From Candidatus Neptunochlamydia vexilliferae (GTDB taxonomy: Bacteria > Chlamydiota > Chlamydiia > Chlamydiales > Simkaniaceae): a stretch of DNA of 46,955 bases. The position numbers were made by a program, and so were the translations under genes. This document shows positions 1-7,507 of this stretch, piece by piece; positions within the stretch are counted from its first letter, which is position 1; each line of letters opens with the position of its first letter. Below the pieces are notes generated by a model. It had not been told where the DNA came from. It searched no databases and was given only the letters and a program-made list of their open reading frames with translations. The stretch is taken from contig NZ_JAAEJV010000013.1 in the NCBI RefSeq assembly GCF_015356785.1, positions 1 through 46,955 of the forward strand, written 5' to 3'.

Positions 1-59
1 TTCTTTCTAGATTCCATATAAATCCTTATCTGTTGCTTTGTAATCTTTTTCCCTGTCAT
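1..59 (-). CDS. istA: IS21-family transposase IstA, N-terminal fragment
   Basis: Nineteen codons are visible from an ATG at 59, reading MTGKKITKQQIRIYMESRK. This matches the well-known start of IS21-family IstA transposases (M-x-x-K-K-I-T-x-x-Q-[IV]-R-x-Y-M-E), which opens the N-terminal helix-turn-helix. IstA carries a DDE integrase core and works with the IstB ATPase; both would lie outside the window. A good Shine-Dalgarno (GAGAGG) sits six bases before the ATG. The fragment is open to the edge, so whether the transposase is intact cannot be told. Confidence 0.75.
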   Translation of the reverse strand, partial: MTGKKITKQQIRIYMESRK

Positions 60-157
60 ATTAACCTCTCACTTTCATGCAAGAGATCTTAATTCAAGGG
101 GCTTCTTACCGGCAAAGATAATTGTCGTTAAGCGGCAATCCTAATTGTCGCTCAACA
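1..157 (-). mobile_element. IS21-family element, terminal part (cut by window edge)
   Basis: The minus strand begins an istA-like frame at base 59. Upstream of it lies a non-coding end with two copies of CGACAATTA (around 119-127 and 142-150), the repeated terminal motif typical of IS21 elements. The outer end is placed at base 157, where the minus strand reads TGTTGAGCGACAATTA; IS21 ends start with TG. The rest of the element, with its inner genes and other end, lies beyond the left edge. Bases 158-338, between this end and the next gene, hold nothing I recognise. Confidence 0.75.
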
Positions 158-338
158 GGTGATAAAATTCATTTTAAACCTCTACTCTGTTTTTGGCCTC
201 CACGTATCCCACGCTCCGCCCCTTTCTATTGAGTAACGGGATATTGCCTCTTAAATTATCACATATTAGGGTCAAGCAAATATATTTCTCCTAAAGGCTC
301 TAATAGGCAAGCACTTAAGCACCTACCTATCAGTCAGT

Positions 339-3300
339 CTAATTGCTACTACTATTTAAAGACGAGCTACTTGATGAAGCGGAACTCATAGAAACATTCA
401 TTCTTTGATGCTCAGGAGCATCAAAGAATCTTAAGACACCTGCAACACCATTAAATGCATCATGATGACCTTTATTGCCATGAGATTCATCATAAATACT
501 CAGCCCGGTTGTTTCAAAGCCTCCAACAGCTATATTCAGTCGCTTATTATTTACCCGCTCCTGGCAGCGTGTCCACACAGCACTACCAAAACATCTTTTT
601 TCTGTTCGAACATACTCTGAAAGTATTAATGTAGCAGCTTCTAGCATCATAGGCATTTGGTAGGGAAGTCCTGTTTGTTGAGCATAGGACTTCAAAAGAC
701 GTTTTTGCTCTTCATAACTTTTATGGGTACTATTTGGTATAATTGCATTTGTCATAAGAGCCCAGTGAGGCGCCAAGGAAACATTACCTAATTCATCTTT
801 GATATGTTTACTGTAATAACGATACTTCGTTATATGCCCTTGTTTAGGACTCTTAACATGCTCCTCAAGAGCGTTTAAAGTAAGAAGCTTACCATCAATA
901 TGGTTGGGAATGAATGCTAAAAGGTGGGTTTCTCCAATAGTTTTTCCCTTCCCAACAGCCTTTCCTTTCCAAAAAGGACATGGGCGGTTAAGAATGGCAC
1001 TAATATTTGAAGGGAGAGGAGGGGCTTTTCCTACCTCTCCAAAGTGAACCCTCCATTTATCAGGACTAAAAGCAAAACTGGGAAGTTTTTTTTCTACGAG
1101 AAGCTCCCTATTAATAGCCACAACCTCTTTGCTTAAATTCCGTACTCCTATAGCACCGCTACGCTGGTAATCTTTTTCATAGTCAAAGCTAACGCAGATG
1201 CCTTTATCAATAAAGCCACCAATGATAACAGGATATTTATTACCTACCTTTTCTTTACAGTGCGTATAAATCCCTTCTCCCAACAGGTATTCGTTTGTTT
1301 CTTTCTGATAGATTGAAACAGCAAGTGCAACCTCAAGCGCTGAAGCAAAGGTATAACCTTGTGAAGCATACTTAGAAACAGCTTGCTTTCTATCTATATA
1401 ACTTTTGCCGCGTGTCCCCTTTAAAATACTTTTGCTGATAAGAAGCCATTTTGAGGAGGTAGCTTTGTGCCCAAATTCTCTTTTTATATTCTCATGATAA
1501 TACCTTCTATTAAAGAGCTTATCAAACCCATTAAGGGTGAGCTTAACACCGCCAACTTCCTCAGGAATCCAAATAAGAATATGGGTATCAGAAACTTTAC
1601 CACCAGTAAACCCTTCGATACTAAAGGGCGTAGGTGCATTTAGAATCTCTTCAATATCCTTGGGAAGCGGCTCCTCAACTCCCCTAACACTCTTAAAGTG
1701 TTTTTCCCATATACTCTTGCCAAATATAGTATCGGGAAACTTCTTTTGAATCTCGGCATTGCTAGAAACTTGAGAAGTCTTTAGCCTTTGCACCTCTTTC
1801 TTGAGAGTAGCAACCTCTTTTTCAAACTTAAACATTTTTACCGCTAAAGATGCAATAACCTTTGTTGTTTCCCCTTTGATGTTAAGTCTAAGAAGTTTTT
1901 CAAGAGCATAAGTGTAGAGTTTGGGGTTTTGCTCAGAGATATTCATCAGCTCCCTATAAAGGACCCCTGCATTTTTGGGATCTTTCTTTTTATCGATCAG
2001 AGTCAACTGGGCAAGTAAAGAGCTATCGGTATTGGGAACAAGGCTTTTGGCCTCCTTCGTTTGGTCCTTGGCTGGCTGGAGCTTGTTTTTAGCATAGCTG
2101 CTACAAAACTGCGCTAGATCAAGGTGAAAGTTTGCTTGTATTTTCTGCGAAGAGGGCAGCTGATCGTAAAGCTTTTTGAGCCCCTTGTAGGCTTCAGCTG
2201 CGGAAGGATTCAGGCTGAGAGCCTTTTGGTAGTACTCGATGGCTTTTTCGGGCTTGGGGTTTTTCGCAAGAGCTATCGCTTTGCTATAGGCCTTTTCGGT
2301 TTGCGCAGTAGCCTCATAATAACGAATGGCTAGCTCTTTAATTTTTGGGTCTTCCCCAAAGGCTTCTAAGGCTTGTTCTATTGCTATTGAACGAAGTTCG
2401 GGGATTGGAGGGCCTTCTTTAAGCTTGCGTATACCAAGAACACCGCTGTGGTGGTGACAACCGCTGCCATGGTCGCCGTTGACATAAAGACCGCCCGCGG
2501 CGAACCCCCCTACTGCCACCGCTCCATCCTTACCGACCTCTAAGCACCGCGTAAAGGTCAACTTAGGCTTTTCTGGCAACAAGTACTCATTCTTCTGATC
2601 CTTTTGGTAGAGAAGGACAGCGATTGCAGCATCTAGGGCATGGGGAAGGGTGTATCCTTTGGAGGTATATTTCCCAACGACTTGCTTTTGATCGTCATAG
2701 CTTTTATCTCGGGTACCATCTAGGATATTTTTGCTCATGAGGATCCAGTGAGGGGTGATCCCTTTTATGCCAACTGCACTTTTTAAATGGTCGTGGTAGT
2801 TCCTATACCCACCAAAAAGCTTCGGAAGGTTATTGAGGGTCAGCTTAACGCCTTTGACCGCTTCGGGGATCCAAACGAGAATATGGGTATCGCGAACCTT
2901 GCCGCTAAAGCCTTCTACTTGGAAAGGGGTAGGAGCATTTAGGATTTCCTCAATGTTGTCGGGAAGCGTCCCTTCCTCCCCTTCAACACTATCAAAGTGT
3001 TTTTCCCAAACATCCCTTCCAATTGCAATATCAGGAAGTTTTCTTTGTATGATGTTATTGGAGACTTGAGTGGTTGAGCTACTACTCGATGAAGAACTTG
3101 ATTGACTAGAGCTACTGCTTGATGAAGAACTGCTACTTGATGCAGCATTGCTTTGCTGTATGTTAGGTTTATAAGCTTCTAGGTGTTTGAGGTAGGTGTG
3201 GATAAGGGCAACAAATGCTGCTTCCTTGGGCTGTTTGCTCTTTTTATAGATGTCGATGAGAGGAAAGTAATGTTTGCTAAGGTTTGTGTACTCCAAGGCT

Positions 3301-3998
3301 TCCCTATAGTCTTTAACAGCTTTTTTAAGATCGTTTTTTTCTGCCCGTCTTTGAGCTCGTTTAATGCAATCATCAGCTTCTTCAGAGTCTTGCTCGAATG
3401 TATAACCACTGAGCTGGGCGGGAAGAGGAATAGGAAATTTTTTACCGGCTTTTTCAGCTTGGCTTTTTATTGAAAGGTTGGGTCGGAGATCTTCGTTTTT
3501 AAGGGGTTTGCGGCTTAAGGGACAGGTTTGGTTTTTTTGTAGATGGTTTTCGATCGCTTCTCTTTCAAAGGTGTGACCACAGCTGTCAATCACAGGATCT
3601 TGGAGCAAATCAAGAGTCAAGGGACAGCAAAGATCTTTCCTGTAGGTATTGTTTTCCAAAAGGAGCTTTTTGATATGGACAATGAGTTCTTTAATAAGAG
3701 GGAGAGCCTGAGGGACAGCCTTTGACCCCTTTCTAAAAGAGACCTCATAGCCCCCACCACTTTTGGGGGTTACAATGGGAGCAATGCCCTTTTTAAGAAG
3801 GGCCTTAATCTCCTTTTTGACCTCAGAGGCTTTTTCTTTGCCTGGGGGATAGATGACCTCTGCGATAAAGGTTTTTGAGGAACCTGCCTCCTTAAGACCG
3901 ACCTGAATAGGGTCTTTAGCGATAAATGAGAGCTGGTGCCTGGGGGTAAAATAGACGGCAAAAGGGATGTTTGAAGAGTTAAGAGGTCTGATATTCAT
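339..3998 (-). CDS. U-box repeat protein, probable secreted ubiquitin-ligase-like effector (1219 aa)
   Basis: Domains in order: a shared N-terminal domain (residues ~1-112), also at the start of the protein at 7505-12712; a U-box (~122-178) with the CP-L-T, DPV, GH-F-E-R-E-A-I and CPLSRKPL signature of E3 ligases; a short TPR-like helical stretch (~205-280); a Ser-rich linker (~284-312); module copy 1 (~320-525); a TPR/helical cassette with a coiled-coil end (~533-740); module copies 2 (~752-954) and 3 (~975-1194); and a Ser-rich tail. The module is an unnamed ~200-residue unit with W-x-x-HF, L-P-x-N-I-x-x-I-L, TH-[IL]-L, HW-x-L-M and TRC/TRCQE-like motifs. The ATG at 3998 follows AGGAG at seven bases. 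There is no signal peptide or membrane segment. U-box proteins are essentially eukaryotic, so I infer a type III-secreted effector that recruits a host E2. The substrate is unknown. Confidence 0.85.
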   Translation of the reverse strand: MNIRPLNSSNIPFAVYFTPRHQLSFIAKDPIQVGLKEAGSSKTFIAEVIYPPGKEKASEVKKEIKALLKKGIAPIVTPKSGGGYEVSFRKGSKAVPQALPLIKELIVHIKKLLLENNTYRKDLCCPLTLDLLQDPVIDSCGHTFEREAIENHLQKNQTCPLSRKPLKNEDLRPNLSIKSQAEKAGKKFPIPLPAQLSGYTFEQDSEEADDCIKRAQRRAEKNDLKKAVKDYREALEYTNLSKHYFPLIDIYKKSKQPKEAAFVALIHTYLKHLEAYKPNIQQSNAASSSSSSSSSSSSQSSSSSSSSSTTQVSNNIIQRKLPDIAIGRDVWEKHFDSVEGEEGTLPDNIEEILNAPTPFQVEGFSGKVRDTHILVWIPEAVKGVKLTLNNLPKLFGGYRNYHDHLKSAVGIKGITPHWILMSKNILDGTRDKSYDDQKQVVGKYTSKGYTLPHALDAAIAVLLYQKDQKNEYLLPEKPKLTFTRCLEVGKDGAVAVGGFAAGGLYVNGDHGSGCHHHSGVLGIRKLKEGPPIPELRSIAIEQALEAFGEDPKIKELAIRYYEATAQTEKAYSKAIALAKNPKPEKAIEYYQKALSLNPSAAEAYKGLKKLYDQLPSSQKIQANFHLDLAQFCSSYAKNKLQPAKDQTKEAKSLVPNTDSSLLAQLTLIDKKKDPKNAGVLYRELMNISEQNPKLYTYALEKLLRLNIKGETTKVIASLAVKMFKFEKEVATLKKEVQRLKTSQVSSNAEIQKKFPDTIFGKSIWEKHFKSVRGVEEPLPKDIEEILNAPTPFSIEGFTGGKVSDTHILIWIPEEVGGVKLTLNGFDKLFNRRYYHENIKREFGHKATSSKWLLISKSILKGTRGKSYIDRKQAVSKYASQGYTFASALEVALAVSIYQKETNEYLLGEGIYTHCKEKVGNKYPVIIGGFIDKGICVSFDYEKDYQRSGAIGVRNLSKEVVAINRELLVEKKLPSFAFSPDKWRVHFGEVGKAPPLPSNISAILNRPCPFWKGKAVGKGKTIGETHLLAFIPNHIDGKLLTLNALEEHVKSPKQGHITKYRYYSKHIKDELGNVSLAPHWALMTNAIIPNSTHKSYEEQKRLLKSYAQQTGLPYQMPMMLEAATLILSEYVRTEKRCFGSAVWTRCQERVNNKRLNIAVGGFETTGLSIYDESHGNKGHHDAFNGVAGVLRFFDAPEHQRMNVSMSSASSSSSSLNSSSN

Positions 3999-4052
3999 GG
4001 AAATTCTCCTGATGTTAACAATATTTAAAGACCAAACTTAACATAGCATATC

Positions 4053-4068
4053 TTTTTTTGCAAAAAAA
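4053..4068. promoter_or_regulatory. T7-GC-A7 dyad in the divergent upstream region (candidate promoter element)
   Basis: The 218-bp divergent region between the U-box gene and the coiled-coil gene contains a perfect dyad of seven T, GC and seven A. A closely similar block, in the same orientation to its gene, lies upstream of the OTU giant (22884-22902). Both are followed, towards their genes, by GAT and a TGTTAA-type hexamer. The repetition suggests a shared regulatory site for the two effector genes. Exact promoter boxes cannot be fixed. Confidence 0.35.
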
Positions 4069-4216
4069 AATTGAAACGTGATTTTTTTAAACCTTACACA
4101 CCATTATCACCCTTGAGAAGCTGATTATTAATTACTTATTGTTTTTCCTTTTGATGACTCTCGCAGCTCTTGCCAACTAATCGATCAGGAGTTACAATAT
4201 TGGGTAAGGAGTCACT

Positions 4217-4702
4217 ATGGAAGTACTAGCAATTAGTTGGGGCCAATTAGCAGCCTTTATCACAGCATCTATCACCAGCTTAGCATGGGTCTACAAACTG
4301 ATTGAAAAAAAATTTGACCGTGTAAATTTCGACATTAAAGACTCTCTTAAGGAGATGAAAGACTTCCGCAAAGAAGTGAATGCTAGGTTCGAGAAGACCG
4401 ACCGCGATATTAAAGACTTCCGCAAAGAAGTCGACGCTAGATTCGAGAAGGTCGACGCTAGATTCGAAAAGGTCGATGCTAGGTTTCAGAAGGTCGACCA
4501 CGACATCAAAGATTTCCGCAAAGAAGTCGATCTTAAGTTTTCAAGAACCGATGACAAAATCGAACACCTTGGAGATCGGGTTGGAAAGGTTGAAAATAGA
4601 CTCACTGCAATTGAAACGACAATCTCTTATATTGCCCCTAGGAAAGTGATCCCTTTCCCTATAGAAGAGGACCACAGTGAGAAAAAGGCTAATGAAGGGT
4701 AA
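4217..4702 (+). CDS. Small membrane-anchored coiled-coil protein (161 aa)
   Basis: Residues ~5-25 form one hydrophobic segment (GQLAAFITASITSLAWVYKL), probably a signal anchor. A long charged heptad region follows (~30-140), built from repeats such as DIKDFRKEVDARFEK and a tandem ARFEKVD. It looks like a rod-forming coiled coil with a polar tail. AAGGAG five bases before the ATG supports this start. It is the only plus-strand gene in the left island and converges with the AAA-ATPase gene, leaving only seven bases between the two stops. No named family is recognised. It resembles the generic DUF1640-like coiled-coil proteins common near mobile DNA, but I assign no function. Confidence 0.75.
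   Translation: MEVLAISWGQLAAFITASITSLAWVYKLIEKKFDRVNFDIKDSLKEMKDFRKEVNARFEKTDRDIKDFRKEVDARFEKVDARFEKVDARFQKVDHDIKDFRKEVDLKFSRTDDKIEHLGDRVGKVENRLTAIETTISYIAPRKVIPFPIEEDHSEKKANEG
4436..4498 (+). repeat. Three tandem 21-bp repeats (7-residue units)
   Basis: Three consecutive 21-bp units at 4436-4456, 4457-4477 and 4478-4498 differ at a few bases and encode ARFEKVD, ARFEKVD and ARFQKVD. They preserve the heptad register of the coiled coil, so the copy number could change the rod length without a frameshift. Confidence 0.85.
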
Positions 4703-4709
4703 ACAGGGA

Positions 4710-6305
4710 TCATTCTTTAGAAAGCTCACGAACAAGTTCTCCAGATTCTGACAAAAGTTCTCCCTTCCATTCGGATACATTCCGAGCCTCCGAAGAAAAA
4801 TTGGCGCCAATAAGAATAAGCTTTTTCCCCTTACCGATATAGGGCTTGTAGTACTCTTTTTGGTGGATTTGCTTCATTGCTTCATCAGCAGAACCATCGA
4901 GTTTCATCTCTAAAATGTAAGTTGCTTTAGGCATTTCTAGTAAGAGATCAATCCGTCCTGTATTTGTTGCTCTTTCTGATAGTGGGTCGAAACCCATCCC
5001 ATATAGCATAGAGAGAAGCATCGCTTGATAGGTTCGTTCTTTTGCCCCTGCAAAGACTTGGTAGGCAAAGCTAGAAAACCCAACCTTGATATGCTCAAAG
5101 AGGATCCCTAATTGATAGCTCTCTAAGGCTTTGACAAACCTTTCTGAAGACCTTACATCGGTATTATCTGTGAAATGGCTGACCAAAGAGTCCATAAAAG
5201 CGGTTCTTACCTCTTCATTAGGGAACCCTAAGTGATACCGCTTTGAAAGAGGATTGTAGTCTTGGATGGTAAAGTATCCTGTCTGGTACATCAAGGCCTT
5301 TAAGCTAATCCTTTCTATAGAGCTGATGTCCATCAGCTCATCCCCCCTTGCGGTTGTTCCATCTAATGAAACTATCGACTGGGAGTGATTTTTCAGCTGA
5401 TCGGTAAGAAATGAAGGGGTTCCTGTGCTATACCAGTAGCCTGCAGGTTCTCTTTTACTCATGAAATTTAGTGTTGAAAAAGGATTATAAACACAAGTCT
5501 CTCCTCTTGAAAAACGATAGCCATTGTACCAACTCCGGACTTCATCGATAATTCTCTCCTCTGATATTTCACGTCCCTCCTGAGACCTTTCATAGGCAAT
5601 TTTTTCAATATACTCCTTAAAGGCCTGTCTGAGTTCTTGTTCGGTATATCCCATGATTCCTGCATACTTAGGCTCCATTGTAATATCGTTTAAGTTATTA
5701 AGAGCCGAAAAAAGGGATACTTGGGAAAATTTACTAATACCGGTTATACATGTGAACTTTAAGTGTGCATCCAAGCTTTTAAGAGCTCCAAAAAAATCTT
5801 TTAGAAAATCCCGGTTTTGCTCTGCAACTTTGGGAGATTTTAAGTTCTTAATAATAGGCCGATCATATTCATCGACTAAGACAACAACCCGATTTTTTTT
5901 CGCAAGCTTTGTTACAAGTCTTACTAACTGAGACTGGCTAGATGAGCCTGTGATAGACACCCCGTAAACCTCAGCAAGGTCTTCTAGTGCTTCTTGTAGA
6001 CCTATTTCTAACCGTTCAGTGGAGGTGGTTAAAATCCTAGAAAAATCAAAGTAGAGAACCGGATGTTTTTCCCATTGATAATCGGTCTGATAAATTTGAC
6101 ATTTCTTAAATAGAGCCTTATTGCCTTTAAAAATTTCTCCTAATGTATTGAGAAATAGAGACTTTCCAAATCTCCTCGGGCGGGATATAAAGTAGTGTTT
6201 GCCTGTTGTTATTAACTCCTTGGCAAATAGTGTCTTATCGATATAAACTTGATCCTCTTCAAGGATTTCACGGATACTTTGGATTCCAATAGGTAAATTT
6301 TTCAT
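4710..6305 (-). CDS. AAA-ATPase-like protein with C-terminal PD-(D/E)XK nuclease-type domain (531 aa)
   Basis: The N-terminal part (residues ~1-260) matches the AAA-ATPase_like family (PF09820 as I recall it). It opens with the family start (LPIGIQSIREI, then YIDKT), followed by the arginine-rich P-loop SRPRRFGKSLFLNTL (~40-54) and a Walker-B-like VVLVDEYDRPI (~140-150). The C-terminal part has the PD-(D/E)XK core: GRIDLLLE followed by YILEMKLDG (~447-470), with the D and E-x-K residues intact. Such genes are often multicopy in host-associated bacteria, and their role is unresolved (mobile-element or toxin-like nuclease). No clear Shine-Dalgarno precedes the ATG at 6305. It is flanked by an inverted-repeat element upstream, so it may have its own transcript. 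Confidence 0.85.
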   Translation of the reverse strand: MKNLPIGIQSIREILEEDQVYIDKTLFAKELITTGKHYFISRPRRFGKSLFLNTLGEIFKGNKALFKKCQIYQTDYQWEKHPVLYFDFSRILTTSTERLEIGLQEALEDLAEVYGVSITGSSSQSQLVRLVTKLAKKNRVVVLVDEYDRPIIKNLKSPKVAEQNRDFLKDFFGALKSLDAHLKFTCITGISKFSQVSLFSALNNLNDITMEPKYAGIMGYTEQELRQAFKEYIEKIAYERSQEGREISEERIIDEVRSWYNGYRFSRGETCVYNPFSTLNFMSKREPAGYWYSTGTPSFLTDQLKNHSQSIVSLDGTTARGDELMDISSIERISLKALMYQTGYFTIQDYNPLSKRYHLGFPNEEVRTAFMDSLVSHFTDNTDVRSSERFVKALESYQLGILFEHIKVGFSSFAYQVFAGAKERTYQAMLLSMLYGMGFDPLSERATNTGRIDLLLEMPKATYILEMKLDGSADEAMKQIHQKEYYKPYIGKGKKLILIGANFSSEARNVSEWKGELLSESGELVRELSKE

Positions 6306-6481
6306 TTCACAATTTCTATTTCAGACCTATCGTTATTTTACGATACGAGAGCAAAGCTTGCAACGGTTAAATTTTTATAAATAAATCTTTGATTGCGTTG
6401 CTTTAGCGCCGTCAAAAAAACCAATTCTTGAACTTATTTGGGTATATCCTCAAATTGCAAAAGCCAAACTAAAACCCTTAG

Positions 6482-6600
6482 GGCCCGTCAAGAAATAAAT
6501 GCTACAGCTTGACTCAGCCCCAATAGGGAAGGTCGACGAAGAAGCTTAATTTGGCAAAGTCGCAGCCAGTCAACTTGTAACATTTAATTCTTGACGGGCC
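6482..6600. mobile_element. 119-bp MITE-like inverted-repeat element
   Basis: The element begins GGCCCGTCAAGAA and ends with its reverse complement. Pairing continues for about 33 bp with a few mismatches, through AAATG-TACA and TTGACT blocks, leaving a ~45-bp centre without coding potential. The flanks CTTAG (6477-6481) and TTTAG (6601-6605) could be an imperfect 5-bp target duplication. It abuts the stop codon of the split repeat-protein gene. Bases 6306-6481 hold no other feature that I can name. Confidence 0.6.
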
Positions 6601-6601
6601 T

Positions 6602-7345
6602 TTAGTATGCAGAAGAGCTGCTGCTTGAGGAAGAACTACTTGACGAAGAGTTTGATGAGGAGCTCTGTGGAAGTAGTTCTTTAACGGCTATAACACCTAC
6701 AGAATCATAATTTGAGTTATGTACATTGGCATATAAGCCTTTGGAATTAAATTGACCAATGCCTATATTCATCTGATTATTTTTAACCAGTTCTTCGCAT
6801 CGAGTCAAAGAGTTAGGAAGTAGTTTTTCACCCGTACTTTTTTTATGAATAAATAGCGCTGCTGTAACATCAACTGCCTTAGGCAGTTTATACCCTTGCT
6901 TACCGTATTTTTCCACCAATTTTTTTTGCTCAGCATAACCCTTTTTGTGTGTTCCTTCCAATAGCGCTCTAGTGACTAAAATCCATTTAGCTTTTCCTAT
7001 TTTTTGACCTCCCAATTCCGGTTTTAAATGATATGTGTCATAAGCGCTATAATTTTTAAAGAGTTTCTCCAGCCCATCCAGTGAAACATCTTGTCCATCT
7101 ACCCTTTCAGGAATCCAAACAAGAATATGGGTTTGGTAAACAGGGTCTCCCTTTTTATGTTCCCCTACCTTAAAGAGGGTCGGAGCCTTCAGAATCTCTT
7201 CAATATTATCAGGTAGAAGAGCTTCTGTTCCCTCGATATTTTTGAAATGCTTCTGCCATATGCTCTTGCCAAAAACGGTGTTGGGAAATTTTTGCTGAAC
7301 CTCGGCATTCTTAGAAAATTCTGCTGTTAAGTTCCGCGCCACCAT
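6602..7345 (-). CDS. C-terminal part of the split seven-module repeat protein (247 aa open frame)
   Basis: This frame contains one complete copy of the ~200-residue module (FGKSIWQKHF, LPDNIEEIL, THILVWIPE, KWILVTRALLEGT, TRCEE) and ends in a long Ser tract. It is in the same reading frame as the gene at 7505-12712. Reading upstream from its ATG at 7345, codons stay open and encode the missing end of module 6 (HLLGKGKG, then TYTRCLERV, LPVAVGGLSKDGL) up to a single TAG at 7507-7505. The ATG has only AGGGGG one base ahead, too close for normal initiation. I therefore regard it as the 3' portion of a ~2036-codon gene. Restart, readthrough or a sequencing error cannot be separated here. Confidence 0.75.
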   Translation of the reverse strand: MVARNLTAEFSKNAEVQQKFPNTVFGKSIWQKHFKNIEGTEALLPDNIEEILKAPTLFKVGEHKKGDPVYQTHILVWIPERVDGQDVSLDGLEKLFKNYSAYDTYHLKPELGGQKIGKAKWILVTRALLEGTHKKGYAEQKKLVEKYGKQGYKLPKAVDVTAALFIHKKSTGEKLLPNSLTRCEELVKNNQMNIGIGQFNSKGLYANVHNSNYDSVGVIAVKELLPQSSSSNSSSSSSSSSSSSSAY

Positions 7346-7504
7346 GCCCCCTTTTATATCGAAGTTCCTGTCGTTATGATCATGAATCTGGAGTCCATCC
7401 TTTGATAATCCCCCAACAGCTACTGGTAATTTCTTGTTAGATATATTTACTCGTTCTAGACAACGTGTATAAGTATCAAGACCCTTCCCTTTTCCAAGTA
7501 AGTG

Positions 7505-7507
7505 CTA
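7505..7507 (-). other. In-frame TAG interrupting a 2036-codon gene
   Basis: Codon 1736 is TAG, between GGG and CAC. The frame is otherwise open from 12712 to 6605, and the codons after it encode exactly the expected continuation of the module. The corresponding position in other module copies is variable (K, Q, E, N), so a single change from CAG, AAG or GAG would make the stop. Confidence 0.85.

Noticed and set aside
3060-3150. Poly-Ser tract as a phase-variable slippage site
   Set aside because: The Ser codons are mixed (TCA, AGT, AGC, TCT and others), so there is no homopolymer or uniform short repeat; the same holds for the tracts near 6605-6655 and 17880-17935.
6602-7345. The 247-residue frame as an independent gene
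   Set aside because: The frame continues upstream in phase to the TAG with coding content matching the module, and no well-spaced ribosome-binding site precedes the ATG.
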